Positions 1 to 9,156 of a DNA stretch of 57,934 nt are shown here, one piece after another. The DNA comes from JBKEDC01 sp047972995 (GTDB lineage Bacteria; Bacteroidota; Bacteroidia; Bacteroidales; Prolixibacteraceae), in contig JBKEBD010000019.1 in assembly GCA_047972995.1 (NCBI GenBank), positions 1-57,934 of the forward strand. The letters are read 5' to 3'. How positions within the stretch are numbered: the first letter of the stretch is position 1; the number at the start of each line of letters is the position of its first letter. A program made the translations under genes and the position numbers. The notes below the pieces were generated by a model that saw only the letters and a list, made by a program, of their open reading frames with translations, ran no database searches and was not told the origin of the DNA.

Positions 1-173
1 AAGATTGAGCCTAGTTTTAATAAAATGTAGGTGCTGTATGAAAAAGAATCGTCCTCCACCAGAGTAATGATAAATTATAAACGGCAATGTAGGTGCAAGT
101 GGCAATCGAGAAAGCAAATGCGGTTGTGAAGGCTCGCAAGGGGTAGTTTAGTTATAAAATAGGAATGAAGGCA

Positions 174-207
174 ACAGCCACTAATCTTGCGACTAGTGGC
201 TGTTTTT
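174..207 (+). terminator. Rho-independent terminator
   Basis: A perfect 10-bp stem (ACAGCCACTA at 174-183 with TAGTGGCTGT at 194-203) with a 10-nt loop is followed by a T run. It reads on the plus strand, so it should end a plus-strand transcript that enters from before the window. The short reading frames in 1-150 are all closed, so the upstream gene cannot be named. Confidence 0.75.
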
Positions 208-248
208 CTGTTTACAAATACAGCACATTGGGCGTATGCGATACGCCC

Positions 249-674
249 TTATACACTTTGCTCAAACTCCGTTTCAAACAGCATTTCATACATAAACAAA
301 TCTTTCTTACTCATTTGTGGTGCTTGCGATGTATGAGATAGTGCATTGAAATGCTCGGTCTGGAAACCTTGCAATTTGCTGTACACTTCGCCGATGGTAT
401 CGTACACAGCTAGCGATTGATTGCGGACGGCTTCGGGTGCCGATGCAGCGGTGCGTATATCCGTATTGAATGCAAGGGTAATCTTGATTACTGCTTTGCA
501 GGCTTGCAAATGGTCGTGCAGACTGCTTGCAGTTGGGATGCGGATATCAATCAAAGCACAGGGATAGGCTACGGATGGTTCTTTTTCGGATAGTTGACCG
601 ATGTTTAGTTCAATCCAGCGCAGGGCTTTAATCTGCTCTAGCTGTGTGATGATGGGTTGGTAGATCGTTTTCAT
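249..674 (-). CDS. Small phage protein of unknown function
   Basis: A 141-residue protein, not recognised as a named family. I chose the ATG at 674, whose product begins MKTIYQPIITQLEQ, because the 13 residues upstream of it in the longer open frame look like non-coding leader. It follows the gpG-like gene on the same strand with a gap of about 56 bp. In Mu-like phages of Bacteroidota this position usually holds a small head-completion or tail-completion protein. The mix of helical stretches and beta-like segments, and the lack of a signal peptide, fit a cytoplasmic structural protein. Function is inferred from position only. Confidence 0.55.
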   Translation of the reverse strand: MKTIYQPIITQLEQIKALRWIELNIGQLSEKEPSVAYPCALIDIRIPTASSLHDHLQACKAVIKITLAFNTDIRTAASAPEAVRNQSLAVYDTIGEVYSKLQGFQTEHFNALSHTSQAPQMSKKDLFMYEMLFETEFEQSV

Positions 675-730
675 AGTATAAAATTTGAACGCAAAGACGC
701 TAAGGGAACACAAAAGCTTCGCGTTTGGTG

Positions 731-1225
731 TTATTTATTCAAGATGGATTTAATTTCATCAATAAGTATTCTCCTAAGTTCATTGTTCAGTGTTTCACTT
801 CGATAAATGAAAGGTCTTGCAATCATCTGAAATGATTTTTTGCCATATACGTATGCCTTACCTCCGAAGTTGTGAACTGCTGCATAAGGTTTGTCGTTTG
901 ATATGCGCACACCTGTTGCTGTTTTGGTGTATGTTGTGGCATTACGTAGTTCGCCTGTTTCTCCTGGAAGTATCTTGGCGGTTTCTCGGAGCTTGTTCTT
1001 TTTGCCTGTTTGTCCGGAATGTCCGTGCCATGGTGAGTTAGGGTCTCGACGTTTCACATCTGCCCACTTTGTTAGTTGCTTGTCGGTTGCTCCCTCTTTG
1101 TTGAAAGAATCCTTGTAGAACTCCACAGCTTCCACACCGATGATGTCCTTTGCATCGTCTTCCATAAAGTCTTTTATTTCCTGTATTTTTTGTGGAAACT
1201 TCTCTTTTAGTTCGTCTATTGTCAT
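731..1225 (-). CDS. Phage virion morphogenesis protein (Mu gpG / phage_tail_S-like)
   Basis: A 164-residue protein that resembles the Mu gpG / P2 gpS virion morphogenesis family, which acts in head or tail assembly. Family-like features are the basic N-terminal helical part, the central stretch with TGELRNATTY, the segment YAAVHNFGGKAYVYG near residue 120, and the C-terminal IARPFIYRS motif, which corresponds to the typical 'ARPF.G.S' ending of this family. It lies just downstream of the MuF gene on the same strand, the expected order in Mu-like phages (portal, F, G). It appears intact. Whether it is expressed in this remnant is unknown. Confidence 0.75.
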   Translation of the reverse strand: MTIDELKEKFPQKIQEIKDFMEDDAKDIIGVEAVEFYKDSFNKEGATDKQLTKWADVKRRDPNSPWHGHSGQTGKKNKLRETAKILPGETGELRNATTYTKTATGVRISNDKPYAAVHNFGGKAYVYGKKSFQMIARPFIYRSETLNNELRRILIDEIKSILNK

Positions 1226-1231
1226 GGTTTA

Positions 1232-1263
1232 TTGACTTGTATTGTAAAAAAGTTGTACATTTG
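1232..1263 (+). promoter_or_regulatory. Candidate plus-strand promoter between gpG-like and MuF genes
   Basis: TACATTTG at 1256-1263 matches the Bacteroidota -7 box TAnnTTTG, and TTG at 1232-1234 lies 21 bp upstream at the -33 position. It points against both flanking phage genes, so a transcript would be antisense to the end of the MuF gene. It could be chance in AT-rich DNA. Confidence 0.35.
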
Positions 1264-1301
1264 CAATTACAGAGGGACAGGGTAATGCCTCCCACTGTGC
1301 C

Positions 1302-1333
1302 GGAAAGCTACTCTTTTATAAGGGTAGCTTTCC
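1302..1333. other. Strong hairpin overlapping the MuF stop codon
   Basis: GGAAAGCTAC at 1302-1311 pairs with GTAGCTTTCC at 1324-1333, extended inward by two more pairs. No T run follows on either strand, so it is not a classical terminator. It sits about 40 nt downstream of the plus-strand promoter candidate and covers the stop codon of the MuF gene. Confidence 0.5.
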
Positions 1334-2917
1334 CATTTCTAGGACAATCACTTCACCGTCCACAATTGATATAATTTTCTTGAACTTATAATCAGAGACA
1401 CCTACAAATGCACGAATACCATCAAGCACACGTTCTTTTGAGTATAGTTCTTTCTTTGGGAAGTATATGACAACATCTTTAGCGTCCTTGCTTGCTGCAT
1501 GAGCTAGATTCCGCTTTATTGCGTTCTTCCCCTCTCCCAATATCGAACCAATATCAAACAGATTATCGTCGAGTGTGCCGTCTGGTATCTTCACGCCCTC
1601 AAGCGTTGAGCGTTCATCGCCGAGTATTACTTTATATCCATCGCCGAATAGAATGTCTCTGGCTTCTTTCTCATATTTGCCTGTTTGCTTATTGAAGTTG
1701 TGATGCTCGTGTGTGGCTTTAAGTCCGCCATCGGCATTAAGCTGCACATCCTCATAGTCTGCATCCTTCAAAAGCTTTTGATATTTTTGTCGTCTTTTCT
1801 CTAGTCGGATTGCTTCCTGTTCAATCAGCTTGAGCAGTTCTTCGTCGTCCACATCCTTGTAGTAGTTCGTCTGCTCATGGTCGATGAGCTTCCCCGAAGT
1901 ACCCGGATTGTTTCTAAATGGCAAAGGTATTTCGGTCGGACTATCATCGCCATCAGGAACTGCTGTTACTTCTTTGCGTGTTGGTTTAACCGAACATTTA
2001 CAATTCCAACCATTAGGAGGTAAGTTTATTTTCCACCACTTATGGCGAATTGGCAATATCGTACCCACATAATCAAAGTGCTCTAAACGTTGATAATGCG
2101 CTGTACTTTCTACATATTCCAAGTTTGGATATAGTCGTTCATTCTCCAAATACTTACGAAAGTTAGCAGCCGAACGAGCCGAGCGCACAGCGGTGTTATA
2201 TTCCGTTTGTAGCCACACTTGATTATAGTTCTTCGACACTTTTAGCGCATCCTTTCGGAACTCTCGGAATGAACGGAGGTTGCCCTTGTCGTCAGTCAGC
2301 AAATCAACCATCGTCTTAGTTTGGTCGTGCGACTTGAAAGCTGCCCAAACTGCAGTATTGTCTCGAAGCTCCGAAATATATGCCTCATTCTTTTTCAGAA
2401 AGTCGGCATCTTCGTCAATGGCAATATCAATTGCGTGTTGGAAGCTCTTGTTTGAGATGTCGAACAGTTTGTTGTTGAATATCTCCTGTTGCTCCGGTTC
2501 GTTGTAAATCTCTCGGAGAGCTTCCTCAATCAAATTACGAGCATCTAACTTTAGTTCGCTAACAGCTAGTGAACGGCGCAAATGTCGGTTTATCCATCGT
2601 TGTGTTGTTGATAGAGCTTTGACAGTCGGTCTAGCCCCTGCGTTGTTCACAGGGGCATTATCAAAAAAATTAAAATCCTTTCGTTTTGGTTTGATGTCCC
2701 CTTTAGCTTCGGGTTCTTCCTTTAGCTTTGGCTCTTCTTTCTTTTTGTGTTTTGGCTTTGGGATGCCTGTTGTCTCGTAGAAGTAATCATCATCTATGGC
2801 AATGCCCTCTTTTTTCAACTTCAAACCTGTGTCTACACGTTTCTCCATTGATAGGTTTTCACCAGCTTCAGGGAATGAGAATTTGCCACCTGCAACATTA
2901 TAGAAGATACGGCTAAC
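1316..2917 (-). pseudogene. Mu-like portal (DUF935) C-terminus joined to MuF minor head protein with C-terminal nuclease-like domain; 5' truncated
   Basis: The first ATG of the frame is at 2848, but the frame is open upstream to about 2917 and the extra residues (VSRIFYNVAGGKFSFPEAGE) read on smoothly. The N-terminal part with IAIDDDYFYETTGIPKPK resembles the end of DUF935 portal proteins. It is followed in the same frame by a MuF head-morphogenesis domain with the motif PPNGWNCKCSV (about residue 285 from ATG 2848). The last roughly 120 residues (GYKVILGDE, LFDIGSILGEGKNAIKRNL, VVIYFPKKEL) resemble CdiA-type tRNA-nuclease C-terminal domains often fused to MuF. The portal part is cut off at the junction with oppositely oriented phage DNA near 2890-2920, so the gene is incomplete. 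The nuclease call is from remembered family patterns. Confidence 0.7.
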
Positions 2918-3793
2918 ACTAATGGAGATAATTACTTTCGCTATGCTTACTATAATTATGAAGGGGTTGTGGTTAAAAGGTATGCCTTAGATAAACAATC
3001 TTTTATATCTATCGTTCCGACATCGGCTGCAACTCTTCGAGTATCATATCCGTCAAGTTGCGATGTGCAACTCGAAAAAGGTAATAAAGCAACAGCGTGG
3101 TCGCCTTCAGAAGCAGACAGACAAAAAGAAGCTAATGAATATGCAGATGAAAAGGATACTGAGCTCGCATCATCGCTAACCATTACAGCAAATAAAATAA
3201 GTCTTGCTTCGCAAACAATAGAACTTACCGGTAATGTATTAGCAGATGCAATCGAAATAGGAGGTGATTTAAAAGTAGGCAGCCGAGACAGTGCAGCAGC
3301 TTTAGAGGTGAGTAAATCAGGTGCATTTTATGCGAAAGGAAGTGATGGGAGTAATTCAGAACTACTAGAGATAGATAGCACGAACAGAAGTATAAAGATA
3401 GTATCTCCTTATTCATTATCATACGAAGCAAATACTTTTTCGAAATCAACAATAGATATATCAGCATCGGTTGGAGGGGTAAGAACTTCTAATGCTGATG
3501 GAGCTGCACTCATGTCGGCAAATGGATTATTTGCTAATAAAGCTGGCCAGAGTATGTTTGCTGCGTCTTCTGGTGGTGCTTCAAAAGCATCAATTGTCGG
3601 TTTAGGAAATGGTTCATATGGCTATCGGGAAGATCATGCATATCTTTATGTGAATGAATTTATTGCTGGAATTTATGGCAGGGCAAATAATGCAATAAAA
3701 ACAGGTGATACAGATGTAGCAGGCAATAGTTTAGTTGGAGTTCCTGCATATGGAGGGTATTTCGATATGCTCAGAACACAAGTGCTTGTATAA
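2912..3793 (+). pseudogene. Phage tail / host-specificity protein, internal fragment
   Basis: A frame of 294 codons is open from about 2912, with no convincing start. GTG 2969 is in frame, but the residues before it (NTNGDNYFRYAYYNYEG) also look coding. The text DVQLEKGNKATAWSPSEAD is typical of Bacteroidota phage tail proteins ('..IEKG..AT.W.P...D'). It is followed by a heptad-like helix and the segment ISLASQTIELTGNVLADAI, as in tail-tip or endopeptidase-tail proteins. The frame ends at 3793 just past a join to methylase sequence, so both ends appear lost. Orientation is opposite to the head genes. This is a decayed fragment, not a working gene. Confidence 0.65.
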
Positions 3794-4100
3794 AGGAGCA
3801 TTCTTTTACTGCGACCCTCCATACTATAACTCAGATTGCGGTCATTACGATGGTTACACTGTAGAAGACTTTGATATGCTTCTGAAGGAGTTGTCAAGGC
3901 TAGATGGTAAGTTCTTATTGAGTAGTTATCCAAGCGAGCTACTTAGCAAGTACACATCAGATAATGATTGGGTAACTCATAGTGTGGAGCAGTCAGTATC
4001 AGTAGCAAACTCAACAAGCAAACCGGGTAAGAAAAAGATAGAAGTGTTAACTGCAAATTATGATTTAACCAATCCAACTGAGAGTCTCACACTATTCTAG
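3792..4100 (+). pseudogene. D12-class N6-adenine DNA methyltransferase, C-terminal fragment
   Basis: The frame carries FFYCDPPYYNSDCGHYDGYT right at its beginning. DPPY is the catalytic motif IV of Dam/D12 adenine methyltransferases. It continues through LLKELSRLDGKFLLSSYPS to a normal-looking end with VLTANYDL. Family members are about 270-300 residues, so roughly two thirds, including the SAM-binding N-terminus, are missing. The frame differs from that of the tail fragment and the two meet at about 3780-3795, which marks a deletion junction. No function is expected. Confidence 0.75.
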
Positions 4101-4110
4101 TCGAATTGGC

Positions 4111-4136
4111 GTACGTTTCATTTTTCCAAAACGTAC
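4111..4136. repeat. Inverted repeat downstream of the methylase fragment
   Basis: GTACGTTT (4111-4118) and AAACGTAC (4129-4136) form a perfect 8-bp stem with a 10-nt loop, starting 10 bp after the methylase stop codon. It may be a terminator remnant or mark the prophage boundary. There is no strong T run. Confidence 0.4.
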
Positions 4137-4271
4137 ATTTGATTTTGGCGGTTGTAATAAGTCATTAAAAATGAGGAAGAAGAATGGAAGTGTCTTATTT
4201 TAAGTTAATATAAATAGTGCGCGTTAACTGTTTTTGTCATTTGTAGATAGCAAAAAACACCTCATATTGCA

Positions 4272-4279
4272 TACATTTG
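4272..4279 (+). promoter_or_regulatory. Promoter -7 box for the AAA ATPase gene
   Basis: TACATTTG matches TAnnTTTG and lies 16 bp before the ATG at 4296. No good -33 box is seen at the usual distance. Confidence 0.45.
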
Positions 4280-4295
4280 CTTCCAAGTGTAGAAA

Positions 4296-5480
4296 ATGAA
4301 AATGGAAAATCTTAGAGAAATACATGAATTATTTGTCGAGGGACATGAGTCGAAATTGCATCGTAGTTTAATGAGTGCAATCGATTGGAATCATCGATTT
4401 ATCTGTATTAAAGGCTTCCGTGGAGTTGGGAAAACTGATTTTTTGGCAGAGCTAGTTACTAAGAATTTTAAAGGCGACAGTGTTTGTTTGTATGTTGACT
4501 TAAATAATTTCTACTTTACAAAGCGGAAGATTTATAATTTCGCTGATGACTTTTATAAAAAAGGGGGGAAAGTGTTGGTTCTTGACCAAATACACAAATA
4601 CCCTGATTGGATTGATGAGTTGGTTCGCTGTTATTATGATTTTCCAGAATTGAGAATTATATTTTCGGCATCGCCAGTTCTGCGAGTTTGGGAAGCAGAT
4701 GAACGATTGAAGGACATTGTGGCTATATATCGTTTGAAAGGGCTGTCGTTTCGAGAATTTTTAAACTATAAAACGGGAAAAGAATTTAGAAGCTACACTT
4801 TTCAAGAGTTGATTAGTAATCACGAAAAAATAGCTAAGGAAATAACAAGCCAAGTGATGCCATTAGCTTTCTTCGATCAGTATTTAATAAACGGATTTTA
4901 TCCGTATTCAATAGATCTGCAATTAAACGATTGTAGTAGATTGTTGAAGCATATAAACTTGGCATTGGAAATTGATATTATATCATTAAATCAAATAGAA
5001 CTGAAGTATCTGCCGAAATTACGAAAGTTGCTTCGGTTGATTTGTAGTCAAGCTCCTTTTACACCAAACATTAGTAAATTAAGTTTGGAAATAGAAACAT
5101 CTCGTGCCACTGTAATTAATTATTTGAAGTATCTGAAAAATGCACAACTGATTAATTTACTTTATGCGGGTGGAGATGAGGATACACAGAAAAAACCAGA
5201 ATGTGTGTATGTAAATAACACGAACATACTGTATGCTGTGTCGCCCGATAATTTTGGAATTGAAACTGTTCGGAAAACATTTTTCTGTAATCAAGTGTCT
5301 TCAACAAATCGAGTGAGTTCATCTCCTAAAGGAGATTTTTTAGTCGATGGAATTTATGATTTTACGATTGGAGGGAAATACCATGAAGCACAAAGTTTAG
5401 ATACTTATGCTGCAGTGGGCAGAATTGATGTAGGAACAGAGAATAAAATTCCATTGTGGTTGTTTGGATTTTTATACTAG
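4296..5480 (+). CDS. AAA ATPase with DUF4143-type C-terminal domain
   Basis: A 394-residue protein of the ATPase_2/DUF4143 type common in Bacteroidota and archaea, with no settled physiological role. It shows Walker A GFRGVGKT (residues 40-47) and Walker B VLVLDQ (93-98), followed by the family-typical IHKYPDW. A sensor-like stretch LRIIFSASPVLRV follows. The C-terminal half has a winged-helix segment around SLEIETSRATVINYLKYL and a nuclease-like end with FLVDGIYDFTIGGK. The Walker B glutamate is Gln98, which would weaken ATP hydrolysis if the alignment is right. A second in-frame ATG lies two codons downstream (4302). The gene stands alone between the prophage remnant and the pyruvate oxidoreductase gene. 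Confidence 0.75.
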   Translation: MKMENLREIHELFVEGHESKLHRSLMSAIDWNHRFICIKGFRGVGKTDFLAELVTKNFKGDSVCLYVDLNNFYFTKRKIYNFADDFYKKGGKVLVLDQIHKYPDWIDELVRCYYDFPELRIIFSASPVLRVWEADERLKDIVAIYRLKGLSFREFLNYKTGKEFRSYTFQELISNHEKIAKEITSQVMPLAFFDQYLINGFYPYSIDLQLNDCSRLLKHINLALEIDIISLNQIELKYLPKLRKLLRLICSQAPFTPNISKLSLEIETSRATVINYLKYLKNAQLINLLYAGGDEDTQKKPECVYVNNTNILYAVSPDNFGIETVRKTFFCNQVSSTNRVSSSPKGDFLVDGIYDFTIGGKYHEAQSLDTYAAVGRIDVGTENKIPLWLFGFLY

Positions 5481-5529
5481 AAATAGACAAATAAGTTAAA
5501 ACAAATAGGTTAAATTAAATCTGATAAAA

Positions 5530-8500
5530 ATGGCAAAAGAAAAAAAATTCATTACATGTGACGGCAACTACGCAGCTGCGTATATGAGTTATATGTTTAG
5601 TGAAGTTGCTTGTATTTATCCAATTACTCCGTCATCAACTATGGCAGAGTATGTAGATGAATGGGCAGCAAATGGACAAAAAAACCTTTTTGGTCGTCCT
5701 GTACGTTTGGCTGAAATGCAATCGGAAGCTGGTGCAGCAGGTGCTGTGCACGGTTCTTTGCAAGCAGGTGCCTTAACATCAACTTATACAGCCTCACAAG
5801 GTTTGTTGTTGATGATTCCTAATATGTATAAAATTGCGGGTGAGTTATTGCCTACGGTTTTCCACGTTTCTGCTCGTGCATTAGCAGGTGCTGCATTGTC
5901 AATCTTCGGCGATCACTCTGATGTGTATTCAGCTCGTCAAACTGGTTTCGCTATGTTGGCTGCCGGTTCTGTACAAGAAGAAATGGACTTGGCGGGTGTG
6001 GCTCACTTGGCTACATTGAAATCTCGTGTACCTTTCCTTTCATTCTTCGATGGATTCCGTACTTCACACGAAATTCAAAAAATCGAAGCTATCAGCATGG
6101 AAGAAATGCGTCCATTGGTTGATATGTCTTTGATTGAAGATTTCCGAAATCGTGCGTTGAACCCAGAGCACCCCGTGACTCGTGGTACTGCACAAAACCC
6201 TGATATCTTCTTCCAAACAAAAGAGGTGTCAAACAAATTCTACGATGAAGTTCCTGCAATTGTAGATGACTATATGCAGAAAATCACTGCAATCACTGGT
6301 CGTGCATATCACCCATTTACTTATTATGGTGCTGCCGATGCTGAAAATATCATCATCGCTATGGGTTCAGTAACAGAAACAATCAAAGAAACTATTGATT
6401 TCTTGGCTACTCAAGGAAAAAAAGTTGGTTTGATGTCAGTTCACTTGTATCGCCCATTCAGTGCTAAATACTTCATGGATGCGCTTCCTAAATCAGTGAA
6501 ACGTATTAGTGTTTTAGATAGAACTAAAGAGCCGGGAGCAAATGGTGAGCCTCTATATCTAGATGTTTGCGAATTGTTCAAAGGCGATGCTAGTGCTCCT
6601 CTTATCATTGGCGGTCGTTATGGTTTAGGTTCTAAAGATACTACACCTTCACAAATCCTTTCTGTGTACGAAAACTTGGCTATGAACGAGCCTAAGAATG
6701 GCTTCACATTGGGTATTGTGGATGATGTAACATTCAAATCATTGCCATTGAAAGCTGAGGTTAAAGTTTCTCCAGCTGATATCTACGAAGCTAAATTCTA
6801 TGGTTTAGGTTCTGACGGTACTGTAGGTGCAAACAAGAACTCAATTAAAATCATCGGTGGTTCAACTGATAAATCTTGCCAAGGTTACTTCGAATATGAC
6901 TCTAAGAAATCAGGTGGTTTCACTTGTTCTCACTTGCGTTTTGGCGATAGCCCTATTCGTTCAACTTATTTGGTAACAACTCCTGACTTTGTAGCTTGTC
7001 ACGTACCAGCTTACATTCACCTTTACGATGTATTGAAAGGTTTGAAAAAAGGAGGTTCTTTCTTGTTGAACTCAATTTGGGATGAAGAAGAAACTAAAAA
7101 ACGTTTGCCTAATAAAATGAAACGTTACCTTGCTGAAAATGATATTAAATTCTATATCATCAACGGTACTCAATTAGGTAAAGATCTTGGTTTGGGCACT
7201 CGCACCAACACCATCATGCAATCGGCATTCTTCAAAATTACAGGCGTAATTCCTTACGTACAAGCTGTAGAAGAAATGAAAAAAGCGATTGTAAAATCAT
7301 ACGGTAAAAAAGGAGAGAAAATCGTGAACATGAACTACGCAGCAGTTGATGCTGGTGGTCAAAATATTCATGAAATCGCTGTTCCAGCAGAATGGAAAAC
7401 CATTACTGTGGAAGATGAAGTGATTGATCCAAAACGTCCAGAGTATATCAGCAAATTTGTTGATGTAATCAATGCACAAGAAGGTAACACTCTTCCTGTA
7501 TCTAAATTCTTAGGTTACGAAGATGGTACATTCGAACAAGGAACATCAGCATACGAAAAACGTGGTGTTGCCGTAAGTGTTCCTGAATGGTTCTCTGAAA
7601 ACTGTATTCAATGTAACCAATGTGCTTATGTGTGTCCTCACGCAGCAATTCGTCCTTTCCTTCTTGATGAGAAAGAATTGGCAGCAGCTCCAGCAGGCAC
7701 CGTAACTATAGATGCAGCTCCTAAAAAGCAATTCGAAGGTTTACAATTCCGCATTCAAGTAGATACATTAGACTGTACAGGTTGTGGTAACTGTGTTGAT
7801 GTTTGTCCTGCAAAAACTAAAGCTTTGGGTATGGCTTCTTTAGATAGCCAAGAAGCAGAAGTTGCACGTTGGGATTATTTGCACGAAAATGTAAGCTACA
7901 AAGAGATTCAAGATAAATTCAAAAACGTGAAAAACTCACAGTTTGCTCAACCATTATTCGAGTTCTCAGGAGCTTGTGCAGGTTGTGGTGAAACTCCATA
8001 TGTGAAGTTAATCACTCAATTGTATGGTGAGCGCATGATGATTGCCAATGCTACAGGTTGTTCTTCAATCTATGGTGGTTCAGCTCCTGCTACTCCATAT
8101 ACAACTAACAAACAATCGGGTTGTGGTCCAGCTTGGGCGAACTCATTGTTTGAAGATAACGCTGAATACGGTTTCGGTATGTCAGAAGGTGTGGCAGCAC
8201 AACGCGACCGCATTGAAGCTATCATGAAATCAGCTCTTGAAGCAGGTGTTGATGCACCAGTTGCAGAAGCATTCAACGCTTGGTTAGAAGCAAAAATGGA
8301 TGGTGATAAAACGGTTACTGCTTCAGCGAAAGTGGTAGAAGTTCTTACTGGAAATTCAGCAGCTTACGCAGTAGAAATCCTTAGCTTGAAACAATACCTA
8401 GTGAAAAAATCAGTTTGGGTATTTGGTGGCGACGGATGGGCATACGATATTGGTTATGGTGGTCTAGACCATGTGTTGGCATCTGGTCAAGATGTGAATG

Positions 8501-9072
8501 TGTTGGTAATGGATACTGAGGTTTACTCAAACACTGGTGGTCAAGCATCGAAATCTACTCCAGTAGGTGCAATTGCTAAATTTGCCGCTTCAGGTAAGAA
8601 GATCCGCAAAAAAGACCTTGGTATGATGGCTATGTCTTATGGCTATGTGTACGTAGCACAAGTGTCGATGGGTGCTAACCAATCGCAATACTTGAAAGCG
8701 TTGCGTGAAGCAGAAGCTTATCCTGGACCATCATTGATTATTGCTTACTCTCCATGTATCAACCACGGTTTGAGAAACGGTATGGGTAAATCGCAAAACC
8801 AAGCGAAAGAAGCTGTGGAAGTAGGTTACTGGCACTTGTTCCGTTACAACCCATTGTTGGAAGAAGAAGGTAAAAACCCATTCCAATTAGATTCAAAAGA
8901 ACCAGATTGGAGCAAATTCCAAGACTTCATTTTGAGTGAGGTTCGTTACTCTTCATTAGCGAAAGCTTATCCTGAAGAAGCGAAAGAATTGTTTGCTCAA
9001 TCAGAGAAAAACGCCCAATGGCGTTTGAATGGTTACAAGCGAATGGCTACTATGGATTATTCTCAAGAATAG
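5530..9072 (+). CDS. nifJ: Pyruvate:ferredoxin (flavodoxin) oxidoreductase, single-chain
   Basis: The enzyme oxidises pyruvate with CoA to acetyl-CoA and CO2 and reduces ferredoxin; it is cytoplasmic and oxygen sensitive. The 1180-residue length is the family norm. Domains run in the usual order. The N-terminal pyrimidine-binding domain has IYPITPSSTMAEYVDEW, and then come domain II and the gamma-like domain. Next is a two-cluster ferredoxin domain with C692/C695/C698/C702 and C749/C752/C755/C759. The TPP domain has GDGWAYDIGYGG, and the third cluster is held by C816, C819, C844 and C1076. The ATG at 5530 fits the typical N-terminus (FITCDGNYAAAYMSY). Codon use is strongly biased, as in highly expressed genes. 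It stands as a single gene closed by a clear terminator. Confidence 0.97.
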   Translation: MAKEKKFITCDGNYAAAYMSYMFSEVACIYPITPSSTMAEYVDEWAANGQKNLFGRPVRLAEMQSEAGAAGAVHGSLQAGALTSTYTASQGLLLMIPNMYKIAGELLPTVFHVSARALAGAALSIFGDHSDVYSARQTGFAMLAAGSVQEEMDLAGVAHLATLKSRVPFLSFFDGFRTSHEIQKIEAISMEEMRPLVDMSLIEDFRNRALNPEHPVTRGTAQNPDIFFQTKEVSNKFYDEVPAIVDDYMQKITAITGRAYHPFTYYGAADAENIIIAMGSVTETIKETIDFLATQGKKVGLMSVHLYRPFSAKYFMDALPKSVKRISVLDRTKEPGANGEPLYLDVCELFKGDASAPLIIGGRYGLGSKDTTPSQILSVYENLAMNEPKNGFTLGIVDDVTFKSLPLKAEVKVSPADIYEAKFYGLGSDGTVGANKNSIKIIGGSTDKSCQGYFEYDSKKSGGFTCSHLRFGDSPIRSTYLVTTPDFVACHVPAYIHLYDVLKGLKKGGSFLLNSIWDEEETKKRLPNKMKRYLAENDIKFYIINGTQLGKDLGLGTRTNTIMQSAFFKITGVIPYVQAVEEMKKAIVKSYGKKGEKIVNMNYAAVDAGGQNIHEIAVPAEWKTITVEDEVIDPKRPEYISKFVDVINAQEGNTLPVSKFLGYEDGTFEQGTSAYEKRGVAVSVPEWFSENCIQCNQCAYVCPHAAIRPFLLDEKELAAAPAGTVTIDAAPKKQFEGLQFRIQVDTLDCTGCGNCVDVCPAKTKALGMASLDSQEAEVARWDYLHENVSYKEIQDKFKNVKNSQFAQPLFEFSGACAGCGETPYVKLITQLYGERMMIANATGCSSIYGGSAPATPYTTNKQSGCGPAWANSLFEDNAEYGFGMSEGVAAQRDRIEAIMKSALEAGVDAPVAEAFNAWLEAKMDGDKTVTASAKVVEVLTGNSAAYAVEILSLKQYLVKKSVWVFGGDGWAYDIGYGGLDHVLASGQDVNVLVMDTEVYSNTGGQASKSTPVGAIAKFAASGKKIRKKDLGMMAMSYGYVYVAQVSMGANQSQYLKALREAEAYPGPSLIIAYSPCINHGLRNGMGKSQNQAKEAVEVGYWHLFRYNPLLEEEGKNPFQLDSKEPDWSKFQDFILSEVRYSSLAKAYPEEAKELFAQSEKNAQWRLNGYKRMATMDYSQE

Positions 9073-9097
9073 AGTAAAGTACCATAACAATAAAATA

Positions 9098-9129
9098 GGG
9101 CTACAACTCGAAAGGGTTGTAGCTCTTTT
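9098..9129 (+). terminator. Rho-independent terminator after the pyruvate oxidoreductase gene
   Basis: GGCTACAAC (9099-9107) pairs with GTTGTAGCT (9116-9124), followed by TTTT at 9126-9129. Confidence 0.85.
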
Positions 9130-9156
9130 GTGTTCTAGAAATTGGTTCTATATTTG
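9127..9156 (+). promoter_or_regulatory. Promoter of the prolyl oligopeptidase gene
   Basis: TTTG at 9127-9130 (-33) and TATATTTG at 9149-9156 (-7), 18 bp apart, fit the Bacteroidota consensus. Transcription would begin near 9162, giving a leader of about 65 nt to the ATG at 9229. Confidence 0.6.
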
